The translations under genes were made by a program, and so were the position numbers. Source: Pseudoips prasinana (Eukaryota; Arthropoda; Insecta; Lepidoptera; Nolidae). From it: a stretch of 64,000 bases of DNA. The notes under the pieces were generated by a model. It was given only the letters and a program-made list of their open reading frames with translations. It made no database searches and was not told where the DNA came from. This document shows, one piece after another, positions 1-11,100 of the stretch. The stretch's first letter is position 1; each line of letters begins with the position of its first letter. The stretch covers positions 20,000,001-20,064,000 of the forward strand of contig OX621255.1 in assembly GCA_951640165.1 (NCBI GenBank). The letters are read 5' to 3'.

Positions 1-205
1 GACTAGTTTGCTCAAGCTGTGGACCCCATGAAAAAGTTTTGTCGAAGTAAACCCCCAGATTTCTTACCTTATCACTAAAAGGTATTAAAGTATTATTAAA
101 GATAATCTGGGGGATCTGCGACCAGTCGACCTTGGATATCATGCGTGAACTACCAATTACAATAACCTGGATTTTAACATAAGAACAAAGATACACTACC
201 TTTTA
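1..205 (-). mobile_element. Non-LTR retrotransposon fragment (RT C-terminal part)
   Basis: Read on the minus strand, a frame is open from about 205 to the window edge. It contains VIVIGSSRM, then VRNLGVYFDKTFSW, which resembles the end of the palm and the thumb of non-LTR (Jockey/CR1-like) reverse transcriptases. Only about 65 codons are visible and the element runs off the left edge. No start or 3' tail can be seen, so clade and completeness are unknown. Confidence 0.55.
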
Positions 206-885
206 TTTATGTTTAGGGCATTATTATTAGTTAGTTCCTGCTTAAAAAAGTAAAAGGACGATATGCAAAAAATAAACATTTTTAAAAAGTCGTAAACTTA
301 CTACAAAATTGTTACCTTAATAATATTAATAGTTATGAACATCCAAAAGCAGTGAATTTTCCTACTTCTGCAATAAATAACAAGCTCTTTAAATACTGGT
401 TGTGAAATTTAATTAACTCTTGAAAAATACATTGCAGTCTGCTGCAGCTAGCCTGGCATATTTTAAATAATAATAATGTTATTTGCTGACCTCTTTAGCT
501 GTACTTTCGTATACTAGGTATTTTGCTGGTAAGCTGGCCTTAAGCTGCAGAATAATTTAACTACATACCTACCAATGTTACCATATTCTTGCAGATAGGG
601 ATTTGATTTGTAAGAAATCCTAAGTTTTAATAAAGTCTATTATAGAACAGATGCTTATAGCTCACGTAGACATTTAAACACTTTAAACATTAGACAGACC
701 TTTTCTAACATATTTTTTCCACCCAACGGTGGTCTGGAAGAGATCGCTACAAATCGATAAGACCGCCGATTGCACCTGTATTTACTTATTTTGAAATTAT
801 GTATTCTGTTTTTGGTACAATAAAGTGTACTGAAGATTGAGTACACTTCGCTACACCAGAAAATCTCAATATAGATAATCTACCC
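206..885. other. No gene recognised
   Basis: AT-rich sequence. Open frames here are short and look like chance. No RNA gene or clear repeat structure was seen. Confidence 0.5.
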
Positions 886-889
886 TTAG

Positions 890-1035
890 TAGTCCTTCAA
901 GGGATTGGCGCGGTAAAGCAACCTAGATGCTAACCGGTAGGCGGTCAGTCTATTGATGGGTGGCCTCCGAAGTGGTTAAATTTTGGATTCTCCGTGCTTT
1001 GGAAGGTACATAAGGGGTTAATAATGCCAATCTAG
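890..1035 (+). repeat. 5S rRNA-derived SINE, degraded copy
   Basis: Contains GTAAAGCAACCTAGATGC, then GGTCAGTCTATTGATGGGTG, matching the order of the A-box region and C-box region (GATGGGTGACC) of 5S rRNA. Better copies are at 15690-15870 (minus) and 46735-46930 (plus). The three share the internal order AAGCAAC, GGTCAGTC, GATGG, GGTTTAATTT and a 'GGGCACGTTAAGCTGTCGG'-like tail. The assignment to a SINE3-type (5S-headed) family is inferred from these boxes. Confidence 0.45.
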
Positions 1036-1315
1036 CGCGTATAAGCTAACATGTACCTACGCGACAAAACAGATTAAACAGAAATCTATCAAATCGGATA
1101 AAACGGGGTGAAATTTAACTAATTTTACGGCGGGCTAAATATAATTGTGATGATGATAGATGTAAAATAAAAAGTTTTCACCAAACGAGTAGTAATTTTT
1201 CAAGATCCTTCTAATTCAAGCAATTATTTGCGGTGCCTGGGTTTTTTTTTCGGTACTTAGGTTAGTCATTTAAAAAATAGTAATCAATCTCTTGATTTAG
1301 TTGACTCCTATTGAC

Positions 1316-1680
1316 TGCCTCGTTGGTCTAGCGGTAGCGTGTTCAACCGCAGAAAATGAGGTCCTGGGTTCAAATCCCGGGTCGGGCCAAAAAGTGATTT
1401 TGGGATTTTTCCGTAAAAAGAAATTTCTCAGAATCAGCCCGAAGTCTGGAAGTTGGCGGTATTACACCCCCGTGCCTCGGAGAGCACGTAAAGCCGTCGG
1501 TCCTGTACCTGACCTCTTTCCGGTCATGTCGCTAGTCATCCCATCGGTTCATGAGAGTGATGGAATAGAAAGTGCCCCTGTGTTTGCGCACACACTTGTG
1601 CACTATAATATGTCCTGCGCAATTGGCTAATCTCCATTGAGAATGGCCGCCGTGGCCGAAATTCGGCTGCGAAGACATCA
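1316..1680 (+). repeat. tRNA-derived SINE, copy 1
   Basis: A tRNA-like head (about 1317-1389) has an A box (TGGTCTAGCGG), a B box (GGTTCAAATCC) and a degraded acceptor stem. A tRNA-unrelated body of about 290 bp follows, with GCACGTAAAGCCGTCGGTCC and ending near CCGTGGCCGAAATTCGG. A near-identical copy lies at 56804-57170, and a strongly decayed minus copy of the body at 35190-35410. The 109-residue open frame across it is an accident of the repeat. Confidence 0.8.
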
Positions 1681-1729
1681 TTGACTGACTGCTTCTTTCA
1701 GATTTAAAAGTCTCTCTGAAAACAGTACA

Positions 1730-1880
1730 TTGATTCCAGATCCAGATCTCAACTTGTCAGCCCAAAGACGTCCATTGCTATACAAAGGCCTCCCCAAAAG
1801 ATTTCCACAATGGAGTTGTGTCCATCATTTGGAGAGATATGGCATAATAGCCACGTTCACGACGTTCTCTGGTATATTTT
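1730..1880 (+). repeat. Interspersed repeat fragment ('AAAGGCCTCCCC' family)
   Basis: CAAAGGCCTCCCCAAAAGAT followed by a TGGAGTTGTGTCCAT-type stretch recurs at 17935-18110 and, shorter, at 38316-38440 and 63350-63480. It looks like the 3' end of a LINE family. The end nearer gene 1 could be close to its upstream untranslated exon, but no donor site was recognised. Confidence 0.45.
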
Positions 1881-2047
1881 CCCTTCTACGCCCCCCACAG
1901 GATGAAATAAGGTGGCGAAGTTCTATGCAGTCAGCCACAAAACATAGAGATCTAGATCTATGAGATGGCAATATCTGAGTAGATACTGACTGTGTATTTT
2001 TACGTTTGTTTCTTCCTCTCTAACTTAATAAAAACGTTTATTTCAGA

Positions 2048-2159
2048 ATGACGACCACTTTCTCTTACTTGGACCCTGAACTCCAGAAGGAGCTTAAAGC
2101 CACTGCTGAGGCTATAGTGGTTCCAGGGAAGGGCATCTTAGCTGTAGATGAGACAAATG
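2048..2159 (+). CDS. Aldolase gene 1, coding exon 1
   Basis: Residues 1-37, beginning MTTTFSY and ending ILAVDETN, in phase 1. The acceptor TTTATTTCAG ends at 2046, so the exon starts at 2047, one base before the ATG. The donor is GTATGT. It carries the Asp33 equivalent and Ser35 to Thr. Confidence 0.93.
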
Positions 2160-5100
2160 GTATGTTTTATATAGTATTTGATACTTGGAATCTCGTCTTA
2201 CCTAATGATAGGCAGACGGGCTCTTATTGAGATCTTTAAATACAATAAAAATAGACGATTTGGATTATTTTTTATGCCCGAAAAATACAATATGTAAAGG
2301 ATTGCGTTCCGTACGTATCGGGGCATAAAAAAATACATTGCAAATTTTCATTTTTTGACTAAGAAGAATCATTACAAATTTACCGAATTTGCTTAACAAT
2401 TTGAAGTCCAATTCCACCGTCTTGTTGGTCCAGTAGTAGCGTGCTCAACGCCAGCTAATTATTATTATTATTCATTTATTTCGGATTAATAAATATTCCA
2501 TATATTGTTATTAAATCAAACTTATAACTATGTTATTATTTCAATATTAAATGACAACATTACAAATTATAACAGAATAACATTATTACATGCGCACTAT
2601 TTTACATTAAAGAGGACCCCTCCAGATCCATGTACGGTATTCCAGTGCCGCACAACCGGACAATCAACCCTTTCCAATATGGTATTCAGAAGGCTGTTGT
2701 TGCTGCCACGCAAGCGCCGCATCAGGGAGGCCACTCTTTTCCGCACTATAGCCATAGAGCAGTCTGTGCTAGCCTTAGCAAACATACCTTACACACTGCA
2801 ATAACGAGGCAACCCCAACAGCATCCTAAAACCATTATTGTACAGGACCCGTAGGGCATTGAAAGATCTACACGTATAGCGGACACACAGGCTACAGGTA
2901 TAAAATGTATGGCAGTATGCTTTAAAAAGATACATTTTGACGTCTTTTGTGCACCGTGAAAACCTGCGCGCCAGCATATTGCATCTCACTGCCAATGCCC
3001 TACGTTCCCGCTCAATATCTAAATCATCCGAGAGGTCCTCGGTGACCCAGTTCCCCAGGTACTTAAATTTAGTGACCCTACTTAACGGCATTCCTCCAAG
3101 CCTGACCGGTGGAACCGGAGGTAGGACTCTTAGTACCCGCCTTAAAAATAAGTAGTTCACTCTTCTTGCAGTTATACCTGAGGCCATGTGACCCCGCGTA
3201 CCTCTCACAGATTCCTATTAGGTAGTTAATGGCTGAAACAGATGGTCCCAACAGCACCATATCCTCGGCATAACTAATGTTGTTCATACAAACACCATCC
3301 ACTGAACAGCCGACCCCGGATCCGCTGAGCTCACCTATCAGTCCATTAACGTACAGGTTGAAGGGTCGTGGTGAAGTCAGGCCTCTGAGATCCTCTAATG
3401 AGATCGCCGATACAAAAACAGGTTGGGTCAGAAAAGATTTTATTAAAGAAAATCTAGGTGCAGCGAATGATAAGCACGTGAGCGCTTTTACGTAGATATT
3501 GCTTCGATATAAAAGCATTATCAGGCAATATGGACCACTGCAATATTTGGAAACTACTGTGGGTTTTAAATAAGTAAAACATCAACCTCCTTCTACAACC
3601 TGAAGGCAAAAAGAACAAAACTAGTCTATATTTTTGTATAATAATTACTTTAATGCAGCAACGAAAAATTGTTAAATTAAAAAAAAAAAACTTGTGTGTA
3701 CTTATGTACACGCGTTAGAAGTTATACTTCTTAATATACAACTTGAACATAGTTATTAATTTTCATACCACCTAGAACTAACGTCATGCTGTTATTTTTA
3801 CGATGATAATTCGTAAAAAGATCATTCGTAAAAATTCACTCTCATACATTTTCATACCATCTAGAACTAACTTGCTGCTGCTGTTGCTGTTCAATTTTTT
3901 GGTGTCGGTGTGCGCGCGCATTGTAAAAATTCACTCTCAAGTATAACTTCAATAAATTTCTTTTAATATTTAGCCATACGTGATTTACGTTGTCTTTACT
4001 ATTCTCAGTTTTCTATAGCACGGCGATTCCAAAACACAATCAGATCGCTGGGAAAAAATAAAAGTATTTTTTGTCGCCTAGTGTTATTTTCTACGTTCCC
4101 TCAGCGTTTGCTCTCGATGAAATTCCCATCAGGTTTCAATCGACGCTGGCTTTTTCCTATTCAGTGAAGATTGAAAAAGCGTAGACTAAATTGAAGCTTG
4201 ATGGGAGTTGCATAAAGAATGTTCAGAGCTAGCTTGAGTTTTTAAAATAAAATTACTTAAGTAATATTTGATGGCACGTGTAGCGCAGTGGTTAAAGTAG
4301 TCGTCTCTTTTATATTTTAGCGTACTCGTCTTCCGGGTTCGTCCCCTTACAGGTTTACAGGCCAACATTTAACTACCCTGGGGTACATCGATTTTTCCAT
4401 GTGACTGAAAGAATTTATATATGATGCAGTGTCTACTGATTGCAATAGGCTTTCAATTCAACCTACTCTCGCCATAGTTGACAACTGCTCCAATTTAACA
4501 GAAATTTACAGAAACTTCTCTAAATTAAAGGCTGTAAAATACCTAATTTATTTTAACTACCATGCATCTCGATTGAATTGATAAAGATAACTTGAATTTA
4601 ACTATTCTTGTTACTCTAAATAGTTTTCTCCTCGTGGCTGAAGGACTTAATATATGATTGAGTGTCTATTGATTACAACAAATCGTATTGTCACTCGCGT
4701 CACAGTTGACTATGAAATGAAATGATGAACTTTATTCAGCACTTGGGTATTAACATACACTTTTGTACTTGTCCTGCTCACAATGCAGTAAATAAACATA
4801 GTCAAATACAATATTAAAATAAAGCAAAGTAGCTACTATTTTAAAGTACTACTAATCTTAAAATTTTAATATTGAAGACATCGAGCAGTTGTCTAGCGGA
4901 GAAGGCTCTGAACCATTAGCTTAAATGACTAATACCTGTGGGCACCCCTTATGGGGTTCGGGCCATAGCTCACTACCGTTCCTATTTTACATTCAAATTC
5001 AGAATATGCCCTTAATTAAAAACTGTAAAATATACATTAAATCGAATCCAACTACCAACAGTCACGATTGAAAGGATACAGAAATGTTGACCGAAACTGC

Positions 5101-8100
5101 GAGTTTCCTCATAAATTAATAGACATTTCTTGTATACTTTAGTAAATAATTTTCTGAGCGCACTCGATGTTCGTTTTCAATGAAATTCCCATCAGGTTTC
5201 GTTCAACGCTGGCTTTTTCAATGAAGATTGAAAAATCCTAGACTAAATTGAAATTTAATAGAATATACATTAAGAACACACAAACTGCTCGAAGCAAACT
5301 GGGGCTATTGAAATAAAATTTCTTAGTTACTTGACTGCACGTGAGGCGTAGCTTTTAAGGCACTGACATAAATTGGTGTTTTTCCGAAAGTAGCAAGCCA
5401 ATACTAAGAAGTACATCTTGTTTAAAAACTTATATATATGTAAAATTTAACAATATCGATCCCGAAACACAATTCAACTGAATTCGCTCAATAGAAAGAA
5501 GATACAATGTTACCCAGAAAATGTCCTTTAAAAAAATCTCGTAAAATAAAACTGAATTTCAATTGTTATCATTGCCTAGTTGGACTAGCAGAAGCGTATT
5601 CAACAGCAGATAATGAAAGCTGCAAAAGCGACCGATTTTGGTAAACTTCTGTACCAACAAAATTCTCAGTATCAGGGCTCAGGGTCAGGGAGTTGACAGC
5701 AAGGACGCCGACACGGAGCACGGATAACCTTCGGTCCAGCTCCTGACCGTTTTGGCATCAATTGGCATAGGTACAGACACCAGCGAATCAAGCTACCCCA
5801 ATCTGCCAAATTTCCCCAATTGAAAGTGAACCTTATACTTTTGTGATAAAGTTGAAAATCTAGAAAATAAATTTGACGCATTGGCGTAGTTGGATGTCCT
5901 GGGGTCTTACTTAGGTTAATACAGATTATTATTTTTACTGTGTCACTCATTCCAACCTAGCTCGCTCCAGCCTTTTCCTCTTCGTTTCCTTTTCTTTTAG
6001 TGCCTATACGAAACATGAGCGATATCAATTACTTTTAGTATATAAATTACAACATAAAAGGCCAAATAAAACTGAATAAGAAGGTACCAATGTAAAATGA
6101 AATAAGAGAATCAAGAAATTGGCTTTGTAAAAGGGTTCTTAGGTCTTTTTACATCTTATTTGCCCCTGAGGTGCTAACTGTAAGGGCTATATTGAGTCTG
6201 ACTTTGCCATCAAATTATTGCATGATTGCCATCAATTCAATCCCAAGCTATCCTTTCAATTGTTTTATATTGCAGAGGGCATTGGCAAACTCCTTGCAGC
6301 AGTAGGAGCAGAGAATACTGAAAACAACAGGAGAAGATATAGGCAGCTTCTTTTCACTACGGAAGTAAGTTATAAATAAGAAAATATTAAACAATTCCTG
6401 TATTGACAATAGGAATACAACGCCAGTTATTATAAGAATAATTATAATAATAGCCTTTTATTCCTAAACATAGGGTTACAAGAAGTCCCTAAGTTCGGTG
6501 TGCCTTTTGGCATAGGCCTACTCCAATTCCTTCCAATGGGTCCTGTCCCTTGCTACTCTCATCCAGAATGGTCCCGCTGTCTATTTCAAGTCATCTTCCC
6601 ATCTATTGACTTGACGATCCCTACTTTTTTGCCGACTCTTGGTTGCCAGGGAGTGACTTGCTTGTTCCATTTGTTTATGGGGTGGCGAAGCATATATCCA
6701 GTCCAACCGTTGACAATATGTAGTAAAAGTATTAGACTTAAACTAGATAATTAAACATAATCTCTTGACAATAACTTGATACGAGCTAGCTATATCAATG
6801 CTATAATAAAATAAATTTTATAAATGTTTTCATACAATGTGTATCTATGTTACTAGAAATAATAATGTATACAACTATATTACTTCAAACATGTTCTGAC
6901 TATTTACAAGCGCTTTTTTAAAGTCTACGTGAATAAAAACCTTTTTTATTTTATTTTTTATTTAAACTCCATTTATGGATGTCTATCCGGGTAAGAACGT
7001 CTGTGAGTTTTGTTCTTGTTCTTATGTCGACATTCCTGACTCTGTCTTTAATTTTGTAACCCTAACATGATGCTTCTGTCCATGGCACGTTGACATTTTG
7101 CCAGCCTTTCCCTGTGGTGAAGTGTTATTGACCAAGTTTCACAGTCGTATGTAAGAACTGGTAGAATGCAGGTCTAGAATGTTTTCTTTTTTATGTGGTT
7201 GCCTAGATCCTTACTTTTCACTATTTCCTTCAGTGACCAGTAATTTCGCCATCCTTGGGCTATTTGCTTGTTTATTTCCTTTGTCATGAGAATAATTACT
7301 AGCTATAAAAATGTTGTGATTGGAAATGGCGGACTAGAAACCTACGGCACGTCACAAAGAAAGTGGAAATTTCATTCATATCACCTGGACCCTCCAGGTT
7401 TTCGGCCACCGTCCGTTTCTTTTGTTTTTATATATCGACAAACGAGTAAGTGGGTCACCTGATGGTAAGTGATCACCGCCGCCCATGGACACTCGCAACA
7501 CCAGAGTTGTCACGGGTGCGTTGCCGGCCTTTAAAAGTCAACAAACAAGTGTTGCTGACCCTTCCCCCCACCCCAATGAGCTCTGGCGACCTTACTCACA
7601 CTCGGAAACACAACATTTAATTTATTATTAATGTTATTATTTAGGAGTGCCTTCTGTAAGGTGGAGGTACTTCCCCAGTCCGGCTGCTCTTTGAGCAAAT
7701 GAACGCTATGCCCTACCTCTACGAAGGAAACTTTCCCAGAAAACTTTATACTGCGCATTACCACTTTGTCGAATCAATTAACTGCGAAGGTATTTGCGAT
7801 CCGGTATGAAATGGGGACCTTCCAGATGCGAGCTCTTCCGGCCCCTGTGGTGTTGTGCGTGTCCATGAGCGGCGACGAACACTTTTTTTAAGTAAATGCC
7901 CGCACTAGGGAATCTAATCCCTGTGTCGCTGGGTACTTAACAAAGATATAATAGACGGACACAAATTACACCCAGACTCAGAACAAATAATTGTCCGGCG
8001 CGGGACTCCAATGTGTATCTATGTTACTAGGACTCCAACCCAGGACACAAAGCGGCGAGGCGACTGACTTAGCCGCTGCGCCACGCGTGCAGTCAGATAC

Positions 8101-11100
8101 CTACTTGCCCTTTTGGTATTTTTAATAAGTTTAATTTTAAAGACCGATATTATGACCAATATTTTCTTTCCGGATTAATCTTGTGCCCGGGCAGCACCGC
8201 TAAGCAGATGAGCGCAGGAAGGATATTTAGTTAGTCGTGCAAAAGCTTAAAATCATATTAAGAATGTCCAGTTTTTATCAGTATAGTGACCCGCTCCGGC
8301 ATCGCATAGGTAGATAAATTGTAATATAAATTAGTACTTTATTTGGATAAATAGAAGATAACAATAATTCATTCTACTAAAGTGTACTAAAGTTTTTAGA
8401 TTTTACACGTGTTTTTGATCGAACTTTTCGACAAATAATTGTATAAATAACTTATTATTACTTAACTTTAATAGTGTGACAAATGACTTTATGGTTGTGT
8501 AATTTGGACACATTCGCCTATGCAGTCCCCTTAAGTAAGTTCCTTAGAATCCATGTAGTACTAAATATTTTTCTTTTGAGAAATGACATTAGACCGAGGC
8601 AGGAACAAATCCTCCTTAATTCAATGTCATTCCTCCTCTAAAAACGTCCTCTAAACCATCTCTCAATTAAAGTTTTCGAAAATAATTCGAATTTTACAGC
8701 AATATGGCTGTCGAAAGCCCATTTCTACACAACAACCGGCATTTTGCTTTCCCTATGCATGGAAAGGCAAAGTTTAATCATCCCAATAAAAATTCTTTAC
8801 ATCTCCTTAGGGAGAACCGAAATTGAAGCATTTCCGACTACGCGTAAATAAATATTACTGTGAGAAACGGGGCCTGTGGGATCTGTACTTTAATTTATTG
8901 GTACTTAGTTCAATATTTAACGTATCTTGGGAGAATTATATTGCAGTATATTTTTATAGCTTAGTTGTTATACCGAGGAGACTTGGAGTCAGTGGAAAAC
9001 TGGCTTTTCGAATTCATGTGTGTATTAGAAATGAATTATCTCGTACTTAAAACGGTCAAGGAAACATTGAGAGGAAGCCTGCATGTCTGGGAGCTCTCCA
9101 AGAATTGTCTAGTACTAGGCCAGCGAGCTGGCCTATGCAAGCATTTGTTATTACATATGCCCTCTCTTTGTGAGAGAAGACCCTTTGCCTGTAGTGGGAC
9201 TGTAATAGTTGCTCATCATATTTTTATAACACCTGGTATTCATTTGACTAGTTCTAGTTCTCTGATAGAAATAAATATAGATTAGGTAACTGTAAATTAC
9301 TGCATGGAGCGGAAGGAGTGTTCTTGCTGCACTGAGTGCTACTTTGGTCTAAAAGACGAGTAAAAAATAACTTAAGTAAAGTTCAAATATTGGCTTCTCA
9401 TTCAACAAAATTAAAAATTATAGTGAAAACGACCACGAACCTGTTGCGGTTATGTATAACAAATTGATTAATGGCCAATAAATTATATATTTAAATATCT
9501 CTTGGAGGAATATGTTTACTAAATATAAAAGTAACAAAACTTTTTATGTAGTCTTACTGTATTAAAAAAATGATCAAATGGAGGGTCCCCATACATAGAA
9601 CTGAAACTCAAACACAAACTCTTTTTTACATCGTGCCCATACATGTAGGGTGTCTATGGATAGGTCTTCAAAAATGATATTGACGTTTCCAATATCATTT
9701 TTTCTAAACTGAATAGTTTTCGCGAGACACACTTCCAAAGTGGTAAAATGACTGTCCCCCCCCCCCCCCCCCCTGTAACTTCTAACATAAGAGAATGATA
9801 AATCTAAAAAAATATATGATGTACATTACCATGCAAACTAACAACGAAAATTGGTTTGAACGAGATCTAGCAAGTAGTTTTTTTTTAATACGTGATAAAT
9901 CGTAAACCGCAATAACTGAAATACTTGCTGCTACGGAACCCTTCATGGGCATGTCCGACTCGCATTTGGCCGGTTTTTTGGTAAGGCAAGGGGAATGCCT
10001 ACGCATGCCATCCGCAAAAAGTGTCTGCGGGTGGGTATATCTGAGTCGCACCGACAAACCTACCTGCCGTTGACTTATCTTGGCACCTGATTGGAGTAGC
10101 CCCGGGAACGCGGGTATGCTGCTCCGGTGCTCCTTTTTGCGCCATTTCCTATATGGTCGGGACACGAACCCTGGGAGGGCTTGGGATTGCCCTATTGCCG
10201 ACTTCTGCCAGTCCGGCACAGCGATCGTGCCACAAACAGATCGCTGTCTTCGCGCATGTTCTCACACTTTCTATGTTTTCAGAACTTAAGCGAGCACGTC
10301 TCAGCTGTAATTCTGTTTGACGAAACAGTCTACCAGAAGACTGATGATGGAACATCTTTTATGAAAATTTTGAAGAACAATAACATCATTCCTGGCATCA
10401 AACTCGATAAGGATGTCGTTCCTTTGTTCCTATCTCAAGATGAAGTTACAACTCAAGGTTTGATATTTTACTCTTTAGTGACTAACTGATGTTCGGCATG
10501 ATCACTGTTCCAGCTTTGTCGCTCTATAAACAGGATTGACTGAGTAAATAGCTTACTTTAGAGTATACGCTTTACTTACCTAATAAAATTATATTTTATT
10601 AGAAACAAATAGTCTTACAGAACTCAGATACTTAACAATATAATGTATATAATTATAGACCTGAAGTTTCCCATATGAGATATATATATACTAAATAGTT
10701 TCATTTTACTTAAACCAAAAGTACATGCCTCTTAGTTTCGAGAAGTTAAGAATATTTAAATGTAATTAGACAAAATTATTTTATATATTTCAAAAACAAA
10801 ATAATCAAACACACTGGAGGATTAATTTCAGTTAGTTATAGAGCCTATAGATATATTAATACTAGGTATGCCCGTGACCTCATGCACATATTTTGTAATG
10901 ACTCCGCAAATGTTACTTTAGAATATCTCTAATATTTTGACTCTTGTCGCAAACTTATAAAACATTCACATAAAGCTTACATATTTCCATACAAACTTTC
11001 ATCGCCTATTCCATATCCTTCTTTTACCCGCAAGGCTATAATGTATAAATACAAACGACATTTTAATGTCGTTTGTATTTATACACACCAGCCTAAAAAA

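Noticed and set aside
1317..1389. Functional tRNA gene
   Set aside because: A and B boxes are present but the cloverleaf is degraded, and a shared 290-bp body follows, as in SINEs.
1301..1630. 109-residue open frame
   Set aside because: Lies entirely in the tRNA-derived SINE; the same frame appears in the second copy at 56888, so it is repeat-derived.
9782..10289. Overlapping open frames on both strands before aldolase exon 3
   Set aside because: No recognisable motif, span a repeat end and the real exon; probably chance frames in GC-rich repeat DNA.
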